DNA of 64,000 nucleotides from JANXSD01 sp038206385. Its GTDB lineage: Bacteria; Bacteroidota; Bacteroidia; AKYH767-A; OLB10. The translations under genes and the position numbers were made by a program. The first letter of the stretch is position 1. Every line of letters starts with the position of its first letter. Where the stretch lies: NCBI GenBank assembly GCA_038206385.1, contig JBBRAW010000002.1:1-64000 (forward strand), in the 5' to 3' direction. The notes under the pieces were generated by a model. That model ran no database searches and was not told the DNA's origin. It saw nothing but the letters and a program-made list of their open reading frames with translations. This document shows positions 16,629 to 25,538 of the stretch, one piece after another.

Positions 16629-16797
16629 CAAGCGTAAGAGCGAACTATCAATTGATGGACCGATGAAGAAAATAGAAAGTAATGCCTTTTGTTTTTCACT
16701 TAATGTCTTTTTAGAAAGTACAATGTTCAATTGATAGTTGGTTACGCTTGTGGGCTTTTCTTTGGTTCGTTTCTTTTGCCCACCAAAAGAAATGAAC
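16629..16797 (+). ncRNA. Predicted structured core of element copy 1
   Basis: Stem A pairs 16629-16637 with 16742-16750 (9 bp, perfect). An asymmetric internal loop follows, GAGCG (16638-16642) opposite GG (16740-16741). Stem B pairs 16643-16655 with 16727-16739 (13 bp, perfect) around a 71-nt loop. After a 14-nt linker, a second hairpin pairs 16765-16778 with 16784-16797 (14 bp, one G-U) around CCCAC. Copy 2 keeps the same architecture with different stem sequences. Whether it acts as RNA or as folded DNA is unknown. Confidence 0.6.
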
Positions 16798-17102
16798 AAA
16801 ATATTAATTGAAAAACAATTATTTATTTACCAAAAATTTAAATCGAAGCACGTTATTAAAAAATAATCGGAGAAACTATGTTTCATTTCCCCACCAAAAT
16901 AAATGAACAAACATAAATTGAAAAACAATTATTTATTTACCAAATATCAAAATCGAAGTACGTAAAAAAAAAGAATCGAAGAAACAATGTTTCATTTCCC
17001 CGCCAAAAGAAATGAACAAAACAAAATTGGATAACGATTATTTATTTACCGCTAGACAAAATCGAAGCAGGCAACTAAAAAATCGAAGAATTTATGTTCC
17101 TC
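16781..17102. repeat. Three imperfect ~110-bp tandem units
   Basis: Units start at 16781, 16892 and 17001, each with a CACCAAAA(G/T)AAATGAAC-like head (CGCCAAAA in the third). AATTG(A/G)(A/T)AA-(C)AATTATTTATTTACC-like text, AAATCGAAG and a tail of A-rich DNA follow. The second copy of the element (44949 onward) has only one such unit. Confidence 0.7.
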
Positions 17103-17146
17103 TCAAACATTAAAAGAAATAAAAACTACAATTCAACATTACAAAA

Positions 17147-18409
17147 CTAACGAAGTATATACATCCTATAACTATCCAATTTAATTAGGATAAAAAGCAA
17201 AATTGTAAAGCTCCAAAGGGACGAACCTCCATAGCTAAAAAATGGTAATGGAATTCCGATAACAGGTGCTAATCCGATTGCCATCCCAACGTTAATCATG
17301 ATGTGAAAAAATAAAATAGAGGCAACACCGTAACCATAAATTCTCGTATAAGAAGAACGTTGTCGTTCGGCGATAAAGATGATGCGGTAGAGTAGTGCTA
17401 GAAATAATAGGAGAACAACAGTTGTTCCTGCGAATCCCCATTCTTCACCAACAGTACAAAAAATAAAATCGGTACTTTGTTCAGGAACGAAATCATATTT
17501 TGTTTGTGTTCCTTGTAAATATCCTTTTCCATTTAACCCTCCAGATCCTATTGCAATCAAACTCTGATTAACATTATAACCGGCGCCTTTTGGATCGGAT
17601 TTCTTGCCAAGTAAAATATCGATGCGTTCACGTTGATGAGCTTGAAGAATTTTATTGTAAGCGTAATCAACAGAGAATACTACACCAGCCGACATCACAG
17701 CAATTAATAGGATGGCAAATAAATTCTTTCTCGTTTTGCGCATTAAGAGATAGGTAAGCAATGATGCTCCACCAATTACTCCAAGTAAAATTAGTTTGGA
17801 AACCATTAATGCTAGTACAAATAATACTCCAGCTAAGAATCCAAAAATTAAAACATTTTGTGATAAGCCTTCACGATACAACACAAAAATAAATGCGCCG
17901 AAAACTAATGCTGATCCTGTATCATTTTGTAATAAAATTAATGCAACAGGTAATGCTACAATGATTCCAGCAGTAATTTTTGTTCGCATATCTTCCATAC
18001 GAATATTTAATGTGCTCAAATATTTTGCAACAGCCATGTTTGTAGCAAACTTTGCAAATTCTGAAGGTTGTAATTTAAAACTTCCAATTTCTATCCATGC
18101 GCGTGCACCCTGAACATCTTTTGCAACAAATAAAACGAAAAGCACAAGCACCATTATTACTGCATATATTGGATAGGAGAATGCCGCAAAAAATTTTCCA
18201 TCGATAACTAATATTGCTAATGCTAATACTAATGAAGTACCAATCCATAATAACTGGCGTCCGTAATTTTGTGATAAATCAAAGATGCTACTGTGTTCTT
18301 CATTAAAAACAGCAGCATAGATATTCATCCATCCCATTAATACCAATACCAAGTACATCGTCACCAGTACCCAATCAATATTTTCAAATATGTTTTTTTG
18401 CTGACGCAT
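17147..18409 (-). CDS. rodA: RodA peptidoglycan glycosyltransferase (SEDS family)
   Basis: 420 residues with about ten hydrophobic segments. SEDS landmarks are visible: GARAWIEIGSFKLQPSEFAK, LLQNDTGSALVFG, QSLIAIGSGGLNGKGYLQGTQ, FVPEQSTDFIF and the C-terminal PLPFFSYGGSS. It polymerises glycan strands for cell elongation at the inner membrane together with PBP2, encoded 68 bp upstream. It is the last gene of the mre operon. Confidence 0.95.
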   Translation of the reverse strand: MRQQKNIFENIDWVLVTMYLVLVLMGWMNIYAAVFNEEHSSIFDLSQNYGRQLLWIGTSLVLALAILVIDGKFFAAFSYPIYAVIMVLVLFVLFVAKDVQGARAWIEIGSFKLQPSEFAKFATNMAVAKYLSTLNIRMEDMRTKITAGIIVALPVALILLQNDTGSALVFGAFIFVLYREGLSQNVLIFGFLAGVLFVLALMVSKLILLGVIGGASLLTYLLMRKTRKNLFAILLIAVMSAGVVFSVDYAYNKILQAHQRERIDILLGKKSDPKGAGYNVNQSLIAIGSGGLNGKGYLQGTQTKYDFVPEQSTDFIFCTVGEEWGFAGTTVVLLLFLALLYRIIFIAERQRSSYTRIYGYGVASILFFHIMINVGMAIGLAPVIGIPLPFFSYGGSSLWSFTILLFILIKLDSYRMYILR

Positions 18410-18477
18410 TTTTTTTAAGGTACTGTATTATTTTTTACTCTGAAATTTTTTACTATGAGATAACTTTTAAATAAGAA

Positions 18478-20481
18478 TTACAATTTATTTTTCGTAGCGT
18501 TCTTATGATGCTCTTCACTATTCGTTAGCATTGCAGTTGGCTTGGTAGATTTTTCTTTCTCCTTTTTTATCGGAGCTTTCGTTTTTGCTTTTTGCTCTAT
18601 TTTTATTTTAGGCGTCACATCATTGTTTAGTAACGGCTCATTGTCTGTTTCATCTTCATCTTTTTTCGTAACGAATGAAGGTAATATAACTCCGCTTTCC
18701 ATTTTCTCTTCTAAAGTTGGTCGCGTGATAGAATCAGTGAGGTATTTTTCCATCATTAAGCTTGCAATAGGAGCAGCCCAAGTAGCACCAAATCCTGCAT
18801 TTTCTACCATCACTGCAATAGCAATTTTAGGATTATCGCGAGGTGCAAAGGCAACAAATAAAGAGTGATCTTTTCCATGAGGATTTTGTGCGGTTCCTGT
18901 TTTTCCACAGATAACCATATTGCCAAATTGTGCAATCCTTGCTGTGCCTGCTTCCACAACTTTTTGCATTCCATCATGCACTATATTGAACCAAGACGAA
19001 TCAACTTTGCAATAATGTTTCTCTGCAAGATTACGCGTGTTGTTAGGCTTGTTTGCAATTGATTTAATAATGTGCGGTGTATAATAATATCCTTTGTTTG
19101 CGATGATACAAATAATATTCGCCATCTGTAATGGTGTAACACCTAATTCACCCTGACCAATTCCTAATGAAAAAATTGTTAATGCATGCCAATGATTTTT
19201 ACCATAAATTTTATCGTAAAATGCAAGTGATGGAATCAATCCTTTTAACTCATGTGGCATATCAACACCAATCTTTAAACCGATTCCAAAACTCATCATG
19301 TAATCACGCCAAATTTCATAACCATGTTCACTGGTTCCATATTTTCTGTTATCCACGAAGGTGCGAAAGGTGTTACAAAAAAATGGATTACACGAAAACT
19401 GTATCGACTGCACTAACGGTCCGGGAACGTGGGGATGACAATGTACCGATTTACTTCCAACAATAAATGAATGAGGAAAAGTTGTTGACGGTGTAATCAC
19501 TCCTTCTTGCAACGATGATAACGCACTCGTTAATTTAAATGTTGATCCAGGAGGATAATAAGCCTGCATCGCTCGATTAAATAATGGCTTTAAAGGATCA
19601 CGTAATAAGTTACCATAATTTTTTGAGCGCACACGACCAACTAATAAATTTGGATCATAAGATGGACTTGATATGAGTGCTAAAATCTCACCCGTTTTTG
19701 GTTCGATGGCTACCAAAGCTCCAACTTTATTCTGCATTAATTTTTCACCGTAAGCTTGTAAGTCCGCATCTAATGATGAAACTAAATTTGATCCAGCAAC
19801 AGCAGCGGAATCATACGATCCATTTTTAAAACTTCCTTTCTCACGATTGTAAACATCCACCATGATAATACGAACGCCTCGTTTCCCACGTAACTCTCCT
19901 TCATAACTCTGCTCAACACCACTAATACCAATATAATCACCTTGCTTGTAATACGGATTCTTCAAAATCAAATCATCATTCACCTCACCAATGTAACCTA
20001 ATACATGCGCTGCTGTGTTGTTAGGATATTTACGAAGTGTTCGAGGCTGAACATAAAATCCCGGAAACTTATATAACTTCTCTTGAAAGGTTGCATAACT
20101 CTCAGCGGAAATTTGTTTTTCAAAAATGGATGACTTGATTTTCGAAAAAACTTTCGCCTTCGTCATTTTATCAATGAAGTTAACTTTATCGATCTCAAGT
20201 AATGCACAAAATTCTGTGGTATCAATATCTTTTACCTGACGAGGGATAACCATCAAATCATATACTGCTTGATTAAATGCTAAAATTTTTCCTTTACGAT
20301 CATAAATCATTCCTCGTGCAGGATAATCAATCATGTATCGCAATACATTGTTATTTGCAGAAACAGTGTAACTGTCATCAACAACTTGGATATAAAATAG
20401 TCGCGTTAAAAAGATGATCACAACGGCAGTAAATATACCGATGACCACGAGGCGCTGTCCGCTGTTTGCGGTATTATCCAT
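18478..20481 (-). CDS. mrdA: Penicillin-binding protein 2 (elongation transpeptidase)
   Basis: 667 residues. One N-terminal membrane anchor (about 10-30) is followed by a PBP dimerisation domain (RKGKILAFNQ, RTLRKYPNNTAAHVLGYIGE). The transpeptidase domain has S313-x-x-K316 (GSTFK), SCN (QFSCNPFF) and K527-T-G (CGKTGTAQ). It cross-links peptidoglycan during elongation as RodA's partner. The last ~65 residues form a Lys- and Glu-rich low-complexity tail, longer than I expect for this family and lying on the periplasmic side. Confidence 0.95.
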   Translation of the reverse strand: MDNTANSGQRLVVIGIFTAVVIIFLTRLFYIQVVDDSYTVSANNNVLRYMIDYPARGMIYDRKGKILAFNQAVYDLMVIPRQVKDIDTTEFCALLEIDKVNFIDKMTKAKVFSKIKSSIFEKQISAESYATFQEKLYKFPGFYVQPRTLRKYPNNTAAHVLGYIGEVNDDLILKNPYYKQGDYIGISGVEQSYEGELRGKRGVRIIMVDVYNREKGSFKNGSYDSAAVAGSNLVSSLDADLQAYGEKLMQNKVGALVAIEPKTGEILALISSPSYDPNLLVGRVRSKNYGNLLRDPLKPLFNRAMQAYYPPGSTFKLTSALSSLQEGVITPSTTFPHSFIVGSKSVHCHPHVPGPLVQSIQFSCNPFFCNTFRTFVDNRKYGTSEHGYEIWRDYMMSFGIGLKIGVDMPHELKGLIPSLAFYDKIYGKNHWHALTIFSLGIGQGELGVTPLQMANIICIIANKGYYYTPHIIKSIANKPNNTRNLAEKHYCKVDSSWFNIVHDGMQKVVEAGTARIAQFGNMVICGKTGTAQNPHGKDHSLFVAFAPRDNPKIAIAVMVENAGFGATWAAPIASLMMEKYLTDSITRPTLEEKMESGVILPSFVTKKDEDETDNEPLLNNDVTPKIKIEQKAKTKAPIKKEKEKSTKPTAMLTNSEEHHKNATKNKL

Positions 20482-20519
20482 TTTGATAAATTATTTTAAT
20501 GCTGTAATTGAAATGGTAA

Positions 20520-21053
20520 TTATACTCCTGCACGTTGTAATCGTTCACTAGGTTTTGTACTGATGTATTGTGCAATAATTACAAGTAGCAAAGTTACAAT
20601 ACTGCTTAAGATTACTCTGAAGAAGGTACTGAAAAATTCACTGAAGCGGAATACTTCAATATAAAATAATGCTAAGTGATGAATTAATATTAACACAAAA
20701 GAGTAAGCAGCAAACCAACGAAAACCAAATTTTTTTATGGAAGGTATTGCATCCGCTTCGTATCCATCACGAGGTGCAATCATTTTCAACCAACCCGGGC
20801 GAGCAAAGGCAAGAAACAAACATGCAGAGGCATGCATTCCAACAGTGTTCTGAAACATGTCAATAGTAAGACCAGTAACCAATGCAACAAATAACAACAA
20901 TAATTTTGGAGTACTTATCGGAAGTGTTATTAAAAATAAAACATATAAATAAGGATTGATAAATCCACCAAGCTGAACATTGTTCAATACCAATACTTGA
21001 AAGGTAACAAGCACAATGAAACGTAAGATGATGCGAAGGATATCGATTATCAT
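20520..21053 (-). CDS. mreD: Rod shape-determining protein MreD
   Basis: 177 residues, almost wholly hydrophobic with about five membrane segments, matching MreD size and topology. QLGGFINPYLYVLFLITLP and GLTIDMFQNTVGMHASACL are family-like stretches. It is an inner-membrane part of the elongasome bridging MreC and the synthases. Its ATG overlaps the mreC stop by 4 nt (ATGA), indicating translational coupling. Confidence 0.9.
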   Translation of the reverse strand: MIIDILRIILRFIVLVTFQVLVLNNVQLGGFINPYLYVLFLITLPISTPKLLLLFVALVTGLTIDMFQNTVGMHASACLFLAFARPGWLKMIAPRDGYEADAIPSIKKFGFRWFAAYSFVLILIHHLALFYIEVFRFSEFFSTFFRVILSSIVTLLLVIIAQYISTKPSERLQRAGV

Positions 21054-21886
21054 TTATCGTCTTGTTTATTATTGGATTCTAATTCTCTTTGTTCGTTCTT
21101 CATTAAGTTGTCAACGATATTTACATAACTTAAATTATCAAATCGTGTGGATAATCGTACTCGAATCTGATGAAAATTTGATCCTGGATTTAATTTTGCT
21201 TCAACAACAGTTCCTAACATAATTCCTGCTGGGAATATGGAAGAGTAAGCAGTAGTAATAATCGTATCCCCTTTCTGAACAGGAACTGTTTTGTCAATTT
21301 CATTTAATGTTGCAATAGATGGATCAACACCATCCCACACTAAAGAACCAAAAAATTTATTGCGTTTTATCATTCCACTAATGCGCGTATCTTTATGTAG
21401 GAACGACATTACCGTACAATAATGTTCCGAAACTTGTTTTACAATCCCTACAATTCCTTTCGAAGTAATAACGCCCATTTCAGGTTTCACACCTTGTAAA
21501 CTTCCTCTGTTTAATGTGAGATAATTATTACGATGGTTAATCGAATTGTTGATCACCTTTGCAGTGATGTATTTATATTGTTGGAAATTGATACTATCAT
21601 TCACAACGATGCGTGAACTATCAACATCGTATTTTGCATCATTCAACATCTCTCGCAATGAAGCATTTTCTTTAGCGAGATTTTCATTGTTCTCACGAAG
21701 ATGAATGTATTCTTTAACATAACTATAACCTTCCATCACTTCTGTCACTACTGAATTTGTAGCATTTAGAATTGTTGCATGTTGGTAATAATTATTGTTG
21801 ATGATAAGATAAATGCAAAAGGACTGCAACAAGATAAAAAACAGCGTAAAGTTGTTTCGCCAGAGTAGCAGAAATAATAATCTCAT
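21050..21886 (-). CDS. mreC: Rod shape-determining protein MreC
   Basis: 278 residues. One N-terminal membrane segment (about 8-30) is followed by a short coiled coil (HLRENNENLAKENASLREML). The periplasmic beta domain has NRGSLQGVKPEMGVITSKGIVG and TAYSSIFPAGIMLGTV. MreC scaffolds PBP2 and RodA in the periplasm. It lies between mreB and mreD, as is usual. Confidence 0.95.
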   Translation of the reverse strand: MRLLFLLLWRNNFTLFFILLQSFCIYLIINNNYYQHATILNATNSVVTEVMEGYSYVKEYIHLRENNENLAKENASLREMLNDAKYDVDSSRIVVNDSINFQQYKYITAKVINNSINHRNNYLTLNRGSLQGVKPEMGVITSKGIVGIVKQVSEHYCTVMSFLHKDTRISGMIKRNKFFGSLVWDGVDPSIATLNEIDKTVPVQKGDTIITTAYSSIFPAGIMLGTVVEAKLNPGSNFHQIRVRLSTRFDNLSYVNIVDNLMKNEQRELESNNKQDDK

Positions 21887-21973
21887 TCAATTGTTATTTG
21901 CATCTCGATTCGAAATTTTAATGTTGCGAATCGATGATTGATGAATGCCTTTAAGCTATCCTACTAATTTTTA

Positions 21974-22996
21974 TTAATGCTGAAGAAACTTGTAACGATG
22001 AATATTTTTTAATGCGATTCCTGTTCCACGCACTACTGCTCTCAACGGATCTTCAGCAACGTGTACTGGAAGTTTTGTTTTCATCGAGATGCGTTTATCT
22101 AAACCACGTAACAATGCCCCGCCACCTGTTAAATAAATTCCAGTGCGATAAATATCTGCTGATAATTCAGGAGGAGTAATTTCTAAAGCTTTCAAAATCG
22201 CTTCTTCAATTTTAGAAATCGATTTATCCAAGGCATGTGCAATTTCTGGATAGCTAACAGTAATTTCTTTTGGAATTCCTGTCATCAAATCACGACCATG
22301 AACAGCAAAATCTGGTGGAGGATTATCTAATTCTGGTAATGCAGAACCAACTTCAATCTTGATTCGCTCCGCTGTTCTTTCTCCGATAAGGATATTGTGT
22401 TGACGACGCATGTAATCCCAAATATCCGTTGTGAAACCGTCGCCAGCAACACGAATACTTTGATCACAAACGATACCACCTAAAGCGATAACAGCAATTT
22501 CACTTGTGCCACCACCAATATCAATAATCATATTTCCCATTGGCTCTTCAACATCAATCCCAATTCCGATTGCTGCTGCCATTGGTTCATGAATCAGATA
22601 AACTTCTTTCGCTCCCGCATGTTCAGCTGAGTCACGAACTGCTCGTTTCTCTACTTCAGTAATTCCAGAAGGAATACAAATCACCATCCGTAAAGAAGGC
22701 GTGAAAAGCTTATTGCCAGGGTTGATCATTCGAATCATTCCCTTGATCATCTGCTCGGCTGCTTCGAAATCGGCGATAACACCATCTTTCAGCGGACGAA
22801 CAGTTTTTATGTTTTCATGCGTCTTACCATGCATCATCATGGCTTGTTTTCCTACGGCAATAACTTTTCCGTTGGTGCGATCAATAGCTACTATCGAGGG
22901 TTCGTCAACAACAACTTTATCGTTATTGATGATAAGTGTATTAGCTGTACCAAGATCAATGGCAATCTCCTGTGTGAGGAAATCAAATAGTCCCAT
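21974..22996 (-). CDS. mreB: Rod shape-determining actin homologue MreB
   Basis: 340 residues, complete. The ATP-binding phosphate-1 motif is IAIDLGTANTLI, the phosphate-2 region is MIIDIGGGTSEIAVI and the adenosine motif is YLTGGGALLRGLD. EPMAAAIGIG is the conserved connecting segment. It forms membrane-associated filaments that position the elongation machinery. It is the first gene of mreB-C-D-mrdA-rodA, with purH 141 bp upstream on the same strand. I found no clean promoter box in that gap. Confidence 0.97.
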   Translation of the reverse strand: MGLFDFLTQEIAIDLGTANTLIINNDKVVVDEPSIVAIDRTNGKVIAVGKQAMMMHGKTHENIKTVRPLKDGVIADFEAAEQMIKGMIRMINPGNKLFTPSLRMVICIPSGITEVEKRAVRDSAEHAGAKEVYLIHEPMAAAIGIGIDVEEPMGNMIIDIGGGTSEIAVIALGGIVCDQSIRVAGDGFTTDIWDYMRRQHNILIGERTAERIKIEVGSALPELDNPPPDFAVHGRDLMTGIPKEITVSYPEIAHALDKSISKIEEAILKALEITPPELSADIYRTGIYLTGGGALLRGLDKRISMKTKLPVHVAEDPLRAVVRGTGIALKNIHRYKFLQH

Positions 22997-23137
22997 TCTG
23001 CGTTGTGGATTATTTATGGGTTATTTTGGATAATTTAATTCAATGATAACATGCAACTTTGAATTATTTCCAATTTGTTGCAAGGTATATTTTCAACTGT
23101 TGCAAAGTTGATTGTTTTTATTGTAATTATTAACGTT

Positions 23138-24664
23138 CTAATGTTTAAAATGACGAATATTTGTAATTACCATCGCCATCCCCGATTTATTGGCTTCGTC
23201 AGTCGAATCTTGATCGCGTAATGAGCCTCCTGGTTGTATCACAGCAGTCACTCCTGCCTCATGTGCAATCTGTATACAATCTGGAAATGGGAAGAAAGCA
23301 TCCGATGCCATCACCGATCCTTCAATAGAAAATCCAAAATGATTTGCTTTTTCAATAGCCTGTTTCAATGCATCAATGCGCGATGTTTGTCCAACTCCAC
23401 TCGCTAGCAATTGCCCATCTTTAGTCAAAACGATTGCATTACTTTTACTATGCTTCACAACTTTATTCGCAAAAACTAAATCTTTGTATTCAGATGCCGT
23501 TGGAACTTTCGTTGTAACAACTTTCATGTCTGCGATTTTTTCGATGCTATTATCGGGTTCCTGAACAAGAACTCCATTAAGTACGGTTCGCAAATTTTGT
23601 ACGGATTTATTATATGACGTTGTCTCTAATAGAATTCTATTTTTCTTGCCTTGTAAAATCACTAATGCTTCTTCCTCAAATGCTGGCGCCATTAAAACTT
23701 CGAAGAATAACAGATTCATCGATAAAGCTATCTCTTTCGTGATCACTTTGTTACTTACAATCACACCGCCAAAAGCAGAAACTGGATCACCAGCCAATGC
23801 TTTTTCCCACGCCTTTAATAAGGAAGGATCACTCGCTATTCCACAAGCATTATTATGTTTGATAACAGCAATCGTTGGCTCCTCAAAATCATTGATGAGG
23901 TTTAACGCTGCATCAACATCTAATAAATTATTATAAGAAAGTTCTTTGCCATGTAGCTGTCGAAAAACTTCCGTTAGGTTGCCTTTAAAACTTGCTTTTT
24001 GATGTGGATTTTCTCCATATCGCAACGATTTACTTTCCCATGATGATGGAATTTCTATAGAAGGCTTTTGCTGATCCTTTTTTGCAAACCAGTTAAAGAT
24101 GGCAGTATCATAAGTGCTACTTACGTTGAATGCCGATAATGCTTGCGCCTTTCTCTCTTCAACTGATGTTTTACCATCCTGATTTTCAAGAATATCAATT
24201 AATTTAGGATAATCATTAACGGTAGGAATAATCACTACATCATTAAAATTTTTGGCAGCAGCTCTTATTAGTGAAATACCACCAATGTCAATTTTTTCGA
24301 TAATCGCTTCTTCGGTCTCGCCTGATGCAACGGTTTCTTGAAAAGGATATAAATCAACAACGATCAAATCGAGAAATGGCAATTTGAATTCTTCCATTTG
24401 AGATTGATGTTCTTCGTCGTTGCGGATGGCAAGTATTCCTCCAAAGACAGCAGGATGTAATGTTTTCACTCTTCCGCCAAGAATCGATGGGTAGCCAGTG
24501 ATGTCTTCAACAGCAATAACTGGAATTCCCATTTGCTGAATGAAATCGAAAGTTCCACCTGTTGCATAAATCTTAACCCCTAAACGGTGCAAATGTTTAA
24601 CAATTGTATCAAGACCATTTTTATGGTAAACCGATAGCAGAGCCGACTGAATAGTATTTTGCAT
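23138..24664 (-). CDS. purH: Bifunctional AICAR formyltransferase / IMP cyclohydrolase
   Basis: 508 residues, normal PurH length. The N-terminal IMP cyclohydrolase (MGS-like) domain has GTFDFIQQ, the RVKTLHPAVFGGIL motif and DLYPF. The C-terminal transformylase has SLRYGENPHQKASF, IKHNNACG and KSNAIVLTKDGQ, ending SDAFFPFPDCIQIAHEAGV and IQPGGSLRDQD. It catalyses the last two steps of IMP synthesis. A TACTTTTG promoter element lies 24 nt upstream of the start. Confidence 0.97.
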   Translation of the reverse strand: MQNTIQSALLSVYHKNGLDTIVKHLHRLGVKIYATGGTFDFIQQMGIPVIAVEDITGYPSILGGRVKTLHPAVFGGILAIRNDEEHQSQMEEFKLPFLDLIVVDLYPFQETVASGETEEAIIEKIDIGGISLIRAAAKNFNDVVIIPTVNDYPKLIDILENQDGKTSVEERKAQALSAFNVSSTYDTAIFNWFAKKDQQKPSIEIPSSWESKSLRYGENPHQKASFKGNLTEVFRQLHGKELSYNNLLDVDAALNLINDFEEPTIAVIKHNNACGIASDPSLLKAWEKALAGDPVSAFGGVIVSNKVITKEIALSMNLLFFEVLMAPAFEEEALVILQGKKNRILLETTSYNKSVQNLRTVLNGVLVQEPDNSIEKIADMKVVTTKVPTASEYKDLVFANKVVKHSKSNAIVLTKDGQLLASGVGQTSRIDALKQAIEKANHFGFSIEGSVMASDAFFPFPDCIQIAHEAGVTAVIQPGGSLRDQDSTDEANKSGMAMVITNIRHFKH

Positions 24665-24687
24665 TTAAGAAAGGAAATTGAAGGGTG

Positions 24688-24695
24688 CAAAAGTA
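24688..24695 (-). promoter_or_regulatory. -7 element upstream of purH
   Basis: The minus strand reads TACTTTTG, a full TAnnTTTG match 24 nt from the purH ATG. No TTG box at standard distance was found. Confidence 0.5.
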
Positions 24696-24848
24696 CATGG
24701 ATACGCTAAATAATCGTTGAGAATTGAGAATAAAAAATTGAATAGTGAATTCCAATAATTGTCGAGATCAACTGAATTAAATATGAAGAGAATGAATCAA
24801 ATGTTTTTTTGGCGTTCGCTCATCTTACATTCGCTGATTCGAAAATTA

Positions 24849-25532
24849 ATGCAAATGCAAATTCTTCTCATTGAGGACGAAGTGAATGTTGTTTCTTTTA
24901 TCCGTAAAGGTTTAGAAGAACAGTCATATAATGTTGAGGTTGCTTATGATGGTAAAATGGGACTTAAGATGGCGCTCGAAAAGGAATACGATCTTATCTT
25001 ATTGGATGTAATCTTACCAGGCATGAACGGACTAGAGGTTTGTAAGGAGATTCGTTCGCGAAAGAATATTCCTATTTTGATGCTTACTGCACTTGGTTCA
25101 ACCGATGATGTTGTAAATGGATTAGATAATGGTGCCGATGATTATTTGCGCAAACCATTTAAGTTCCAAGAATTACTAGCTAGGATTCGCGCTTTACTAC
25201 GACGAAAATTTGATCCTGAAATAAATTCAATCAGCGAAATCGGTGGTCTTGAGGTTAACCACCGAAATAAATCAGTAAAACGAAATGGCATTCCAATTAA
25301 GTTAACGGCAAGAGAGTTTTATCTTTTGCACTATTTTCTCAAAAACAAAGGTGTTCTAGTATCAAGAGCCGATATAGCAGAAACTATTTGGGATAGCTCT
25401 TTCGGAAATGGTTCTAACGTTGTTGATGTATACGTGAATTATTTGCGAAATAAAATCGATAAGAATTTTAATCCTAAATTAATTCATACGGTTTATGGAA
25501 TGGGATATATATTTCGTGAGGAAACTGATTGA
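24849..25532 (+). CDS. OmpR/PhoB-family response regulator
   Basis: About 227 residues. The receiver domain opens QILLIEDEVNVV, with the phosphoacceptor Asp at about 53 in LLDVILPGMNG and the conserved Lys in DDYLRKPF. The C-terminal winged helix (LTAREFYLLHYFLKNKG... VDVYVNYLRNKID) binds DNA. An open frame extends 30 codons upstream to a TTG at 24759, but that segment is unlike the family, so I take the ATG at 24849 (or 24855). Six nt separate it from the kinase gene, and the efflux genes it probably controls follow directly. Confidence 0.93.
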   Translation: MQMQILLIEDEVNVVSFIRKGLEEQSYNVEVAYDGKMGLKMALEKEYDLILLDVILPGMNGLEVCKEIRSRKNIPILMLTALGSTDDVVNGLDNGADDYLRKPFKFQELLARIRALLRRKFDPEINSISEIGGLEVNHRNKSVKRNGIPIKLTAREFYLLHYFLKNKGVLVSRADIAETIWDSSFGNGSNVVDVYVNYLRNKIDKNFNPKLIHTVYGMGYIFREETD

Positions 25533-25538
25533 CGTATC

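Larger units (their letters stand above)
16488..17102 (+). repeat. Dispersed structured non-coding element, copy 1
   Basis: The 737-bp gap between convergent waaA and rodA has no credible gene and holds this element. It shares several blocks, in the same order, with 44518-45060. These are the left edge ATTCAGGCCTCCCTAAAT (16488), GTGCGGCTG-GGTCAAGC (16617), an ACCGATGAAG loop block (16659), GCTTTTCTTTGGTT (16754), and the GATAACGATTATTTATTT tail (17030). A GAA-loop hairpin CCCTCCGAAGGAGGG is at 16506-16520. No transposase or ORF lies inside, so it could be a non-autonomous mobile repeat or an RNA gene. Confidence 0.75.

Noticed and set aside
16584..16799. 71-codon ORF on the minus strand
   Set aside because: It lies in the structured non-coding element, and the homologous copy does not keep the frame.
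18542..19062. Plus-strand ORFs of 108 and 65 codons opposite mrdA
   Set aside because: They are shadows of the PBP2 coding sequence.
22997..23137. Riboswitch or regulatory hairpin in the purH-mreB gap
   Set aside because: Only short inverted GCAACTTTG/CAAAGTTG pieces are present; nothing resembles a purine riboswitch core.
24759..24848. N-terminal extension of the response regulator from a TTG
   Set aside because: The 30 extra residues have no receiver-domain similarity, and an ATG sits at the expected family start.
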